DNA of 64,000 bases. Source: Virgibacillus sp. AGTR (GTDB lineage Bacteria > Bacillota > Bacilli > Bacillales > Amphibacillaceae). Position numbers and translations under genes: made by a program. Where the stretch lies: assembly GCF_016919725.2 (NCBI RefSeq), contig NZ_JAJERH010000011.1, positions 1 to 64,000 on the forward strand, in the 5' to 3' direction. This document shows positions 56,372 to 64,000 of the stretch, in pieces. Position 1 is the stretch's first letter, and every line of letters begins with the position of its first letter. The notes under the pieces were generated by a model, which was not told the origin of the DNA, did not search any database, and saw only the letters and a program-made list of their open reading frames with translations.

Positions 56372-56391
56372 ATTCAATTAAATAGTTGAAT
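56372..56391 (+). promoter_or_regulatory. ArsR-type operator palindrome
   Basis: ATTCAATTAAATAGTTGAAT is a 20-bp near-palindrome located 20 bases before the ArsR-rhodanese start, fitting autoregulation. Confidence 0.6.
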
Positions 56392-56411
56392 AGATAAGAA
56401 GGTGATTTAAA

Positions 56412-57083
56412 TTGTTAAATGAAAGAAATCTAAAAAATTTATTGTATCAAGAATTTGCAAGAATAGGTAAAAGTCTTTCGAGCCCAAAGCGCTTAGAAAT
56501 TCTTGACATACTATCTCAAGGTCCTAAGTCGGTGGAAGCATTATCAAAAGCAACTACTATGTCTGTGGCAAATGTATCTCAACATTTACAAACTCTTACT
56601 AATTCCAGGTTGGTAACGTTTCAGAAAAAGGGGAACTACGTAATCTACGAATTAGCAGATGTAGCCATTTCGAACTTTTTAACTTCTCTTCATAATTTGT
56701 CAGAAAAACAGTTTGTACAGGTACAACAAATAAAAGAAGAATTTTTAAATGCTCATCTTGGTATGGATGGGATTACTCTTTCAGAACTTAAAGAGCGACT
56801 GGAAAAAGGTGAAGTAGTATTATTAGATGTTCGACCAAAAGAAGAATATGAAAAAGCTCATATTCCAGGTGCTATTTCGATACCAATTGAAGAATTAAGG
56901 GAAAAACTCTCTTCTTTACCAACCAATTATGATGTTGTTGCTTATTGTAGGGGGCAGTACTGCCTGATGTCGGTCGAAGCAGTAGAAATTTTAAAGAATA
57001 ACGGTATAAATGCCCATCGTTTAGAAAACAGCGTTCAAGATTGGCATCAATTCCAAGACAAATCAACTGGGGAATTAAAATGA
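56412..57083 (+). CDS. ArsR-type regulator fused to a rhodanese domain
   Basis: 223 residues. The ArsR winged helix is residues about 10-95 (SSPKRLEILDILSQGPKSVE, NVSQHLQTLTNSRLVTF). The rhodanese domain is about 125-215 with LLDVRPKEEYEKAHIPGAIS and the active loop CRGQYC (Cys near 181). Such fusions sense sulfane sulfur or electrophiles. TTG start behind AAGGTGATT. The stop overlaps the start of a broken DsrE gene, so they formed a sulfur-related operon. Confidence 0.9.
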   Translation: MLNERNLKNLLYQEFARIGKSLSSPKRLEILDILSQGPKSVEALSKATTMSVANVSQHLQTLTNSRLVTFQKKGNYVIYELADVAISNFLTSLHNLSEKQFVQVQQIKEEFLNAHLGMDGITLSELKERLEKGEVVLLDVRPKEEYEKAHIPGAISIPIEELREKLSSLPTNYDVVAYCRGQYCLMSVEAVEILKNNGINAHRLENSVQDWHQFQDKSTGELK

Positions 57084-57390
57084 AATTAGGAATCATTTTA
57101 GAAACAAAAGAATCAAAAAAATTCTGGAATGCTTTTAGGTTTGCCAATACTGAATAACAAAAGATCATAACGTTCTTTTTAATGGGTGAAGCCGTTGATT
57201 GTGAAAGCATGGAACATGGGAAATTTAATGTAAAAGAGCAAATGAATAAATTTGAAGAGTTAGATGGCGAATTATTGGCTTGTTGAACATGTTTGAAATT
57301 AAGATTTTTAGATGAAACAACTTCTTGCCCAATCTCTACGATGAATGATTGTGTAGAGCTTGTAGAATGGGCTGATAAGGTTGTGACTTT
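57080..57390 (+). pseudogene. DsrE-like sulfur-transfer protein with nonsense codons
   Basis: ATG 57080 overlaps the preceding stop. The frame reads MKLGIILETKESKKFWNAFR then TAA; later FLMGEAVDCESMEHGKFNVK and EQMNKFEELDGELLAC then TGA where DsrE-like proteins have Cys-Gly-Thr-Cys; then TCLKLRFLDETTSCPISTMN and DCVELVEWADKVVTF. The region after the first stop also appears locally out of frame. The family's own stop after VVTF is lost, so the frame runs into the transporter gene. Confidence 0.7.
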
Positions 57391-57424
57391 TTATGAGATA
57401 AAAATTGGAAAGAAGGTGTTTCAT

Positions 57425-58666
57425 TTGTCTACTAAACTAAATGAATTGGCACAAGGTTGTTTAGATAATCCAGAGAACCAAAAAAAATTATATAAACGCA
57501 CATTAATCATTGTAGTTATCTCTCAAATGTTTGGTGGAGCAGGATTAGCTGCTGGAATAACAGTTGGGGCGTTACTTGCAGAACAAATGCTTGGTACCAA
57601 CTCATTTGCAGGGTTACCAGCTGCTTTATTTACGTTAGGATCGGCAGGAGCTGCATTAATAGTAGGAAGACTTTCAAATCGTTTTGGAAGACGTATGGGG
57701 CTTGCGTCAGGCTTTATAACGGGCGGACTTGGAGCATTAGGTGTTGTAATTGCAGCCATCATAAATAGTGTATTTTTATTATTCATTTCTCTACTCGTAT
57801 ATGGGGCAGGTACTGCAACTAATTTACAAGCCCGCTATGCTGGGACAGACTTAGCAACTAACAAGCAGCGCGCCACTGCTGTAAGTATAGCGATGGTTGC
57901 CACCACATTTGGTGCAGTTGCGGGACCGAATTTAGTTGATATTATGGGGGATGTTGCTGTTTTTCTTGGTATTCCAGAATTAGCTGGCCCGTTTATCTTA
58001 TCCGCAGTCTCATTTATATTGGCAGGTCTTGTGCTTTTCGCTTTTTTACGTCCTGATCCATTTATTATAGCGTTACAAATAAATACGAATAAGCAAAATT
58101 CGGAACCTATTGAGAAGAAAAAAATAAATAAAAAAGGAATTACAGTTGGTGCTACCATTATGGTACTAAGTCAAATTGTAATGCTTGCAATTATGACAAT
58201 GACTCCCGTTCATATGGGAAATCATGACCACAATTTAAGTGCCATCGGACTTGTGATTGGCTTTCATATCGGAGCTATGTACCTTCCTTCCCTCTTTACG
58301 GGAATTCTTGTTGATAAGATTGGTCGTCCTGCCATGGCGATTTCTGCTGGAGTTACATTACTCCTTTCGGGTGTTATAGCAGGGGTAGCACCAGGTAATT
58401 CTGTATTTCTTCTAATTGTTGCTCTTTCTTTACTTGGATTAGGATGGAATTTCGGATTAATTAGTGGAACAGCTCTGATTGTTGATTCAACAGAAGCTTC
58501 AACTCGTGCCAAGACTCAAGGCACAGTGGATGTTTTTATTGCTTTAGCTGGAGCTTCCGGTGGAGCCTTGTCAGGGATGGTTGTTGCTGGTTCAAGTTAT
58601 GAAACGTTATCGTTTGCTGGAGGGATTTTCTCCTTAATACTCACCAATTGTGATCTTATCTCGTGA
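57425..58666 (+). CDS. MFS transporter with altered C-terminus
   Basis: About 413 residues from TTG 57425 (behind AAGGTG): LSTKLNELAQGCLDNPENQK then membrane segments IIVVISQMFGGAGLAAGITV and others, 12 in all, with the MFS loop GRLSNRFGRRMG. The frame is also open upstream through the broken DsrE gene. At the end it reads SLILTNCDLIS, while one base shifted gives IVILSRENKE followed by TAA, the more usual MFS tail, so a late frameshift probably changed the last residues. It may still be functional. The sulfur operon context suggests export linked to sulfur species. Confidence 0.75.
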   Translation: MSTKLNELAQGCLDNPENQKKLYKRTLIIVVISQMFGGAGLAAGITVGALLAEQMLGTNSFAGLPAALFTLGSAGAALIVGRLSNRFGRRMGLASGFITGGLGALGVVIAAIINSVFLLFISLLVYGAGTATNLQARYAGTDLATNKQRATAVSIAMVATTFGAVAGPNLVDIMGDVAVFLGIPELAGPFILSAVSFILAGLVLFAFLRPDPFIIALQINTNKQNSEPIEKKKINKKGITVGATIMVLSQIVMLAIMTMTPVHMGNHDHNLSAIGLVIGFHIGAMYLPSLFTGILVDKIGRPAMAISAGVTLLLSGVIAGVAPGNSVFLLIVALSLLGLGWNFGLISGTALIVDSTEASTRAKTQGTVDVFIALAGASGGALSGMVVAGSSYETLSFAGGIFSLILTNCDLIS

Positions 58667-58787
58667 AAATAAAGAATAACCTTCCTATTTGTTTAGAAAT
58701 TTAGGTGAGGAGTAGTTAGTGTCTAACCATCCTAACTAATAATGATAGACATTAACTACTTTCTAATAGTCTCGGAAATTATAAAAT

Positions 58788-58960
58788 TAGCCCATATGGA
58801 TAAATATGGGCGTGTTGAGCCACGTCCAGCTCTACCGCCTAGAAACGATGTGACTTCATGAATCACCTACTATAAGTCATCATCAGCTCGCAAGCTCACC
58901 GTGATTCCTTTATCTCCGTTGACTCGCTCCAGTCGCTACGTTTCTAATCGGGAGTTTGCG
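58788..58960. repeat. Dispersed Bacillaceae repeat, copy 2
   Basis: CCCATATGGATAAATATGGG is a hairpin; then GTCCAGCTCTACCGCCTAGA, GACTTCATGAATCACC, GACTCGCTCCAGTCGCTACG and GCGCTTTTGTTC. The order matches a repeat frequent in Bacillaceae; a shorter copy is at 34228. Confidence 0.6.
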
Positions 58961-59027
58961 CTTTTGTTCATTATCAAAATATGCGAACCCATAATAAGTA
59001 TGAGCTTTAATGTTAGTGTGAGTAATC

Positions 59028-59762
59028 TTATTTTTCATTTGTTGCGGAGACAATCAACATCATAGGTCTACGAAGTTCGTCTTTCATTCCTGGAACATTT
59101 ATCATGTTTTCAGGAGGCATAGGCTCTACTATTCGATTAATATGAAATCCAGTCTTCAGTAAACCATCTACATACGTGGTTAATGTTTTATGGTATTTAG
59201 TTACATTTTCTCCTAAAAAATTCGTCGCTCGCTTGCCTTCATAAAAATAGTTATCTACTGGAAAATGAGCAATGGAACCATCTTCACTATAAATCCAGTC
59301 TTGATTCCCATCAGAAGTAAAAATAGGATGTTCCACTGAATAAACAAAAACCCCATCACCTTTTAAGTAACGATGAACATTTTTAGCTATATCAGAAAAA
59401 GATTCAATATAATGTAAAGTTAGCGAACTTAGAACAATGTCGAAGGTATTTTCCGCAAAAGATATATCTTCAATGTCTGAATGGATATACTCTACTTTTT
59501 TGGATGTTGTTTGTTTTTTAGCAACCTCCAACATTTTTTCAGACAAATCTACCCCTACTACAGAACTTGCTCCTTGTTCTAAAGCATAGATGCAATGCCA
59601 ACCATAACCACATCCTAAATCTAAGACTTTCTTTCCTTGAAAATCAGGAAGTAATTTCTTTAAGGTTTGCCACTCACCCGCTCCCTCTAGCCCTCTTTTG
59701 CTCCGATCCATTTGGCTGTATTTTTCAAAAATGTTTTCATTATCGTAGTCGCTCTCTTTCAT
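59028..59762 (-). CDS. Class I SAM-dependent methyltransferase
   Basis: 244 residues. Motif I is GKKVLDLGCGYGWHCIYALE near residue 43, the acidic residue VVGVDLSEKMLEVAKK near 68, then HSDIEDISFAENTFDIVLSS. Substrate unknown. Its ribosome binding site is half buried in a 13-bp hairpin (59772-59811), which suggests translational control. Confidence 0.87.
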   Translation of the reverse strand: MKESDYDNENIFEKYSQMDRSKRGLEGAGEWQTLKKLLPDFQGKKVLDLGCGYGWHCIYALEQGASSVVGVDLSEKMLEVAKKQTTSKKVEYIHSDIEDISFAENTFDIVLSSLTLHYIESFSDIAKNVHRYLKGDGVFVYSVEHPIFTSDGNQDWIYSEDGSIAHFPVDNYFYEGKRATNFLGENVTKYHKTLTTYVDGLLKTGFHINRIVEPMPPENMINVPGMKDELRRPMMLIVSATNEK

Positions 59763-59771
59763 TGTTCATAC

Positions 59772-59811
59772 CTCCATGTAATTTTTAGCTGTTTTTGGAA
59801 ATTACATGGAG
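59772..59811 (-). promoter_or_regulatory. Hairpin covering the ribosome binding site of the methyltransferase
   Basis: Arms CTCCATGTAATTT and AAATTACATGGAG are perfect inverted copies with a 14-base loop. On the minus strand the 3' arm ends in GGAG of the GGAGGT ribosome binding site, 9 bases before ATG. Folding would hide the site. Confidence 0.65.
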
Positions 59812-60209
59812 TACTTCTCTTTTGTGTACAATCATTAATATCACCTACTTCCTTATTTTTATGTAGATTATACCAGTTTAATATTTCAAATCAAAAGTCA
59901 AATCGTAGTTTTTATACCTAAGTTACATCATCAGCATTAATAATTTGTATACCTTCTACTTATAGTGTTAATTAATTATGTTAGTGAGCTGATTTATAGA
60001 AAAGTTTATAAAAAATTTATGTAATCTACATCATAGTCTTACAAGGAGATGTATTAAAGGTACAATAATTAGATTAAGAAAAATTCCAGTTAAAACGTTT
60101 AAGAGAATTCCTGATTATACCAGGATTATCACTTTTATTCTGAAGGAACTAAGAGTGGAATACCATTATCAGCGAAACTTCACCCTATTAGGACGGCGCA
60201 CATAGAAAA
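59812..60209. other. Intergenic region without a recognised gene
   Basis: A short + strand frame near 60050-60190 (IPVKTFKRIPDYTRIITFIL) looks like possible debris but has no start or family match. The rest is AT-rich. Confidence 0.3.
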
Positions 60210-60239
60210 ACTAACCCAAGCAAATTTCTGCCTGGGTTA
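60210..60239 (-). terminator. Terminator of the dehydrogenase operon
   Basis: Stem TAACCCA/TGGGTTA with partly paired loop, followed on the minus strand by GTTTTTCTATG, directly after the E3 stop. Confidence 0.7.
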
Positions 60240-60246
60240 TGTTCAA

Positions 60247-61623
60247 TCAACTATAATGTATTCCTTTCCCTAACCAAGCTGCTGCACTTTCGAATAGTGC
60301 TTCAGATACAGTTGGATGTGGGTGGATCATGGACTCCATTTCTTCCACAGTTCCTTCTAAATGTATGAACGATGTAGCTTGGCTAATCATTTCGGTTACA
60401 TGTGCTCCAACCATAACTACCCCAAGAATTTCACCATACTTCTCATCAGCAATAATCTTCATAAATCCACTGTTTTCTCCTGCAGCAATCGCTTTTCCAT
60501 TTGCAGCTAAATCAACTTTCTGAGTTTTAACCTTATATCCAGCCTTCTTTGCTTCTAGTTCGGTCATCCCTACGCTAGCAACTTCAGGAAATGTATAAAT
60601 ACATCGAGGCATCGGTAAGTCTTTTTTATGTGTAATTCCCAGAATATGATTAACAGCATATATTCCTTCTTGACTAGCTGCGTGAGCTAACTGATATCCG
60701 CCAATTAAGTCACCAACTGCATATATTCCACTAACAGAAGTTCTTAAGTTTTTATCGACTTTAACAAATCGGCCATCAAATTCAACGGACAATTCATCTA
60801 AACCGATTACATTCGGTACACGGCCAACTGATAGGAGTACACTATTCGTTTCAAGCCCAACCTTTTCTCCGTTTTTCTCCATTTCAACCACAGTAGGATG
60901 AACGTCTTTAAAACCTGTGATTTTAGTATTCGTATGGATTGTTATTCCCTTTGCAACCACCTGTTTTGTCAAGAATGCGGAAGCATCGGGGTCTTCAGTA
61001 GGTATTATTCTATCGGCCATTTCTACCAGATCAACCTTTGTGCCTAAACTATTAAACACACAAGCTAGCTCTAGGCCGATTACTCCTCCACCAACAATAA
61101 CCATATGGGAAGGAACTTCTTCAATATCAAAAATAGTATCGCTCGTATAATAGTTTATTTTATCTAATCTTGGTATTTCAGGAACAAATGGTTGAGAACC
61201 AGTTGCCAAAATAACATTGCTTGCTTGGAGACTCTCCGTACCTTTACCTATATCTACCGAAATAGTTTTATCATCGCGTACCGTACCAAAACCTTGATAA
61301 AAGGTAATCTTATTCTGACTCAGTAGTCCTTTAATTCCACTGCATAATTGTTTTACAACTTTATTCTTACGGCTCACCATCTCTTCCATGGAGAAAGAAA
61401 AATCATTAACGGTAATACCGTAGCAACTAGCGTTTTTAATTTGATTGAATGCTTCTGCATGTTTTAAGAATGTCTTTGATGGGATACATCCACGGTTTAG
61501 GCACGTACCACCAAGGTCTCTTCCCTCAATAAGAGCAACAGAAAGACCTGCGTTAGCTGCACGAATAGCAGCAACATAACCACCAGGACCACCACCGACA
61601 ATAACCAAGTCAAATTTTTTCAT
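60247..61623 (-). CDS. Dihydrolipoyl dehydrogenase (E3)
   Basis: 458 residues (the length of B. subtilis AcoL). FAD site VIVGGGPGGYVAAIRAA, redox pair in GGTCLNRGCIPSK, NAD site VIVGGGVIGLELACVF, and the C-terminal HPHPTVSEALFE with the catalytic His. It reoxidises dihydrolipoyl groups of the E2 encoded 11 bases upstream. Last gene of the operon. Confidence 0.95.
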   Translation of the reverse strand: MKKFDLVIVGGGPGGYVAAIRAANAGLSVALIEGRDLGGTCLNRGCIPSKTFLKHAEAFNQIKNASCYGITVNDFSFSMEEMVSRKNKVVKQLCSGIKGLLSQNKITFYQGFGTVRDDKTISVDIGKGTESLQASNVILATGSQPFVPEIPRLDKINYYTSDTIFDIEEVPSHMVIVGGGVIGLELACVFNSLGTKVDLVEMADRIIPTEDPDASAFLTKQVVAKGITIHTNTKITGFKDVHPTVVEMEKNGEKVGLETNSVLLSVGRVPNVIGLDELSVEFDGRFVKVDKNLRTSVSGIYAVGDLIGGYQLAHAASQEGIYAVNHILGITHKKDLPMPRCIYTFPEVASVGMTELEAKKAGYKVKTQKVDLAANGKAIAAGENSGFMKIIADEKYGEILGVVMVGAHVTEMISQATSFIHLEGTVEEMESMIHPHPTVSEALFESAAAWLGKGIHYS

Positions 61624-61634
61624 GTCGTTTCCTC

Positions 61635-63002
61635 CTAAACCAATAGGCTATATGGATCTTCTAAAGATTCCTTTAGCTCCGTTAAGAATGCCGCAGCCGG
61701 AGCACCATCAATTGCCCGATGATCAAATGATAGACTTAGAACCATCATTGGAAGAATCACAACTGAACCATTAGCTACTACAGGCTTCTCTACAATTCTA
61801 CCAACTCCTAAAATCGCTGTTTCTGGTGGGTTGATGATGGGGGTGAATCCATCAACTGCATACATTCCTAGATTACTAATCGTGAAGGTACTTCCTCTCA
61901 TTTCATCAGGAGTTAACCTGTTATCTCTAGCTTTAGCTCCTAACGTCTTACTTGTTTCTGTAAGCTCAGCTAATCCTTTTTGGTTAGCTTGTTTCACAGA
62001 AGGAACAATCAATCCATTCTTTACAGCAACTGCTAAACCAATGTTCACTTCATTGTTCATCACGATTTCGTCACCAACTACTGAAGCATTTACTTTAGGA
62101 TGATTTTCAAGAACATACGCAACCGTCTTCATGATAATTTCTGTATACGAGAGACGATATCCAGTTTGACGTTCGATTATTGGTAATAATGCCTTACGCA
62201 ATTCCATAGCTTTTGTCATGTCAACGTCACTTGTAAGGGTTACATGCGGAATCGTACGAACACTATCCATCATCTTATCCGCAACCGCTTTACGTAAGCC
62301 TTTTAGTTTTACACGCTCACCTGTGGCATGAGTATTTGAGCTAGATCGTGCTTCTTGAGACTCAACAAACGCTAGGACATCCGCTTTTTCAATCTTGCCA
62401 CGTGGGCCCGTTCCAGTAACCTGACGGAGATTCACACCATTTCCCTTAGCAATTTTCTCTGCAAGTGGTGTTACAAATATTTTATTTCCATTCACATATG
62501 TCATAACGTCTAATTCATGTACTCTTCCTTTAGGACCAGATCCTGAAACCATGCTTAACACTACATTATTTTCATGAGCTATGCGACGAGCTGCAGGTGT
62601 CGCACGCACTCTCCTATCATTATCCACCACTTCTTCAATTTCTTCCTTAGCAGTTACACCTGAATTTGAATCAGCATCATTCCTAGTTGGCGAAGAATCC
62701 ATCGTTTCATCTTCTCCTGACTCCCTACCGACAACTTCCGGAGGTGTATCAGAAACTTCTTCTCCAGCTTCACCTATATATCCAACAACCGCATTAACTG
62801 GAGCTTCATCATCTACATCGTAGTATCGCTTCAACAAAATTCCTTCTTCATAGGATTCAACTTCTATATTAATCTTGTCTGTCATGATTTCAAAAAGTGG
62901 TTCACCGACTTCAACCGAATCCCCTTCTTCTTTGAACCATTGAAGTACGGTACCAACTGCCATCGTACTACTTAATTTTGGCATAAAAACCTCTTTCGCC
63001 AT
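61635..63002 (-). CDS. Dihydrolipoamide acyltransferase (E2) with two subunit-binding domains
   Basis: 455 residues. One lipoyl domain (about 1-76) with Lys43 in MTDKINIEVES, an acidic linker, two consecutive peripheral subunit-binding domains (VRATPAARRIAHENNVVLSM at about 132 and IFVTPLAEKIAKGNGVNLRQ at about 175), and a catalytic domain from about 225 with SFDHRAIDGAPA near the end. It moves acyl or acetyl groups to CoA. Two binding domains are unusual, since most E2s have one. Confidence 0.92.
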   Translation of the reverse strand: MAKEVFMPKLSSTMAVGTVLQWFKEEGDSVEVGEPLFEIMTDKINIEVESYEEGILLKRYYDVDDEAPVNAVVGYIGEAGEEVSDTPPEVVGRESGEDETMDSSPTRNDADSNSGVTAKEEIEEVVDNDRRVRATPAARRIAHENNVVLSMVSGSGPKGRVHELDVMTYVNGNKIFVTPLAEKIAKGNGVNLRQVTGTGPRGKIEKADVLAFVESQEARSSSNTHATGERVKLKGLRKAVADKMMDSVRTIPHVTLTSDVDMTKAMELRKALLPIIERQTGYRLSYTEIIMKTVAYVLENHPKVNASVVGDEIVMNNEVNIGLAVAVKNGLIVPSVKQANQKGLAELTETSKTLGAKARDNRLTPDEMRGSTFTISNLGMYAVDGFTPIINPPETAILGVGRIVEKPVVANGSVVILPMMVLSLSFDHRAIDGAPAAAFLTELKESLEDPYSLLV

Positions 63003-63013
63003 GATACCCCCCC

Positions 63014-63997
63014 TTAAACCTTGTTTAAAGTTTCTTTTGCAGCTTGAATAATATTCGATACTTGTGGAGCATGTGCTTTTTCAAGATCTGGATGATATGG
63101 CACAGGAGACGGTGCTCCACCCAGACGTTTAATCGGAGCATCAAGATAATCGAACGCTTCACTTTCTGCAATCATACTAGCGATTTCACCACCGTATCCA
63201 CCTCGTTTAACCGCTTCGTGAACCACAACCACACGTCCTGTTTTCACTACCGATTTAATAATGGTTTCTTCATCTAACGGTACTAAAGTACAAGGGTCAA
63301 TCACCTCTATACTGATTCCTTCTTTTTCAAGTTCTGCTGCTGCTTCTAGTGCACGGTGTACCATGATTGCTGTTGCGACAATAGTGACATCAGAACCTTC
63401 TCGTTTAACATCCGCTTTACCTAATGGCAGACTATATGCTTCTTCAGGCACATCTGAAGAAGTTTTGTATAATAATTTATGTTCATAAAAAATAACAGGA
63501 TTGTCATCATCCATTGCGGCCTTCAGTAATCCTTTTGCATCATAGGCAGTAGAAGGTTGAACCACTTTAAGCCCTGGAATATGCGTTACCCATGCTTCTA
63601 AGCTTTGAGAATGCTGTGCAGCAGCACCTGTTCCAGAGCCACTTGGAGTCCTCACTACCATTGGGACCTTTCCTTTTCCACCATACATATAACGAATTTT
63701 CGCCGCTTGGTTAACAATTTGATCTAATGCTATCGTAATAAAATCTGAGAATTGTAATTCAAGAATTGGTCGCATACCAGTTAGTGCTGAACCTACTGCA
63801 GCACCAGCGATACCTGCTTCGCTAATTGGAGTGTTACGAACACGCTCTGGGCCAAATTCCTCTATCATGCCGCGTGTAACACCGAACGCTCCACCATAAA
63901 CACCGATATCCTCCCCTAAAATAAATACATCCTTATTTTTACGCATTTCTAGACTCATTGCTTCACGTACTGCCTCTAAATAAGTTATCTCTCTCAT
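63014..63997 (-). CDS. 2-oxoacid/acetoin dehydrogenase E1 beta subunit
   Basis: 327 residues, complete with ATG at 63997. Family motifs: [36 protein letters not shown] and [20 protein letters not shown]. Residues such as [17 protein letters not shown] resemble AcoB of acetoin dehydrogenase. The E1 alpha gene should lie just beyond the right edge. Acetoin versus branched-chain or pyruvate substrate is not settled. Confidence 0.9.
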   Translation of the reverse strand: MREITYLEAVREAMSLEMRKNKDVFILGEDIGVYGGAFGVTRGMIEEFGPERVRNTPISEAGIAGAAVGSALTGMRPILELQFSDFITIALDQIVNQAAKIRYMYGGKGKVPMVVRTPSGSGTGAAAQHSQSLEAWVTHIPGLKVVQPSTAYDAKGLLKAAMDDDNPVIFYEHKLLYKTSSDVPEEAYSLPLGKADVKREGSDVTIVATAIMVHRALEAAAELEKEGISIEVIDPCTLVPLDEETIIKSVVKTGRVVVVHEAVKRGGYGGEIASMIAESEAFDYLDAPIKRLGGAPSPVPYHPDLEKAHAPQVSNIIQAAKETLNKV

Positions 63998-64000
63998 TTG

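Overview
The window looks like chromosomal DNA of a low-GC, spore-forming Gram-positive bacterium of the Bacillaceae, probably of the Oceanobacillus/Virgibacillus type. The reasons are strong AGGAGG ribosome binding sites, spore genes (tlp, sirA, cwlJ, an Spo0-type kinase) and a long run of genes in nearly the order known from Bacillus subtilis (parC-parE-yneT, plsY, yneR-yneQ-yneP-tlp-yneN-citB, yneK-yneJ-yneI-ccdA, yneF-sirA-tkt-ynzC-yneB-lexA). The genus is an inference from gene order and sequence recall; no search was run.

Layout. 1-430: left edge, a broken IS transposase start. 432-7883: a six-gene operon for acyl-CoA and branched-chain (leucine-type) catabolism (yngJ-yngI-yngH-yngHB-yngF-yngE, yngG absent), preceded by a TetR-type regulator with a candidate operator. 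8503-12950: topoisomerase IV (parE-parC). 13575-16598: CoA-binding protein and a two-gene OpuC/EgtUV-like ABC importer. 16599-17164: an intergenic segment with nested inverted repeats, possibly a structured RNA. 17186-34183: core block with plsY, folE2, yidD, yneR/Q/P, tlp, an fbpB-like microgene, a thioredoxin, aconitase, a sporulation-type kinase, the ccdA neighbourhood with an orphan mrpB, sirA, transketolase, yneB and lexA.

34200-60200: an accessory region with many small transporters, regulators and decaying genes. It holds bcrC, an SMR transporter pair, yxeA, MarR with an NTF2-like partner, AraC/GyrI, two methyltransferases, TauE with a divergent LysR regulator, amj, a YbaK-type deacylase, cwlJ, a Cys/His/Lys-rich small protein, an alpha/beta hydrolase, a MATE exporter behind a MerR-type promoter, a four-helix Cys-rich protein and an ArsR-rhodanese regulator followed by a broken DsrE gene and an MFS exporter. 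About ten gene remnants and several dispersed repeat families are here. 60247-63997: E3, E2 and E1-beta of a 2-oxoacid or acetoin dehydrogenase complex; E1-alpha would lie beyond the right edge.

Points most worth a second look: the nested inverted repeats at 16808-17035; an FbpB-like gene next to citB that seems to start at AUU; a TetR gene whose best-placed start codon is ACG; replacement of yneA by a 30-residue membrane peptide behind LexA-like boxes; an ideal 19-bp-spacer MerR promoter without a nearby regulator; a hairpin covering the ribosome binding site of a methyltransferase; an SMR pair in which one partner lacks the key Glu; and an E2 with two subunit-binding domains. No CRISPR array, rRNA or tRNA was seen.
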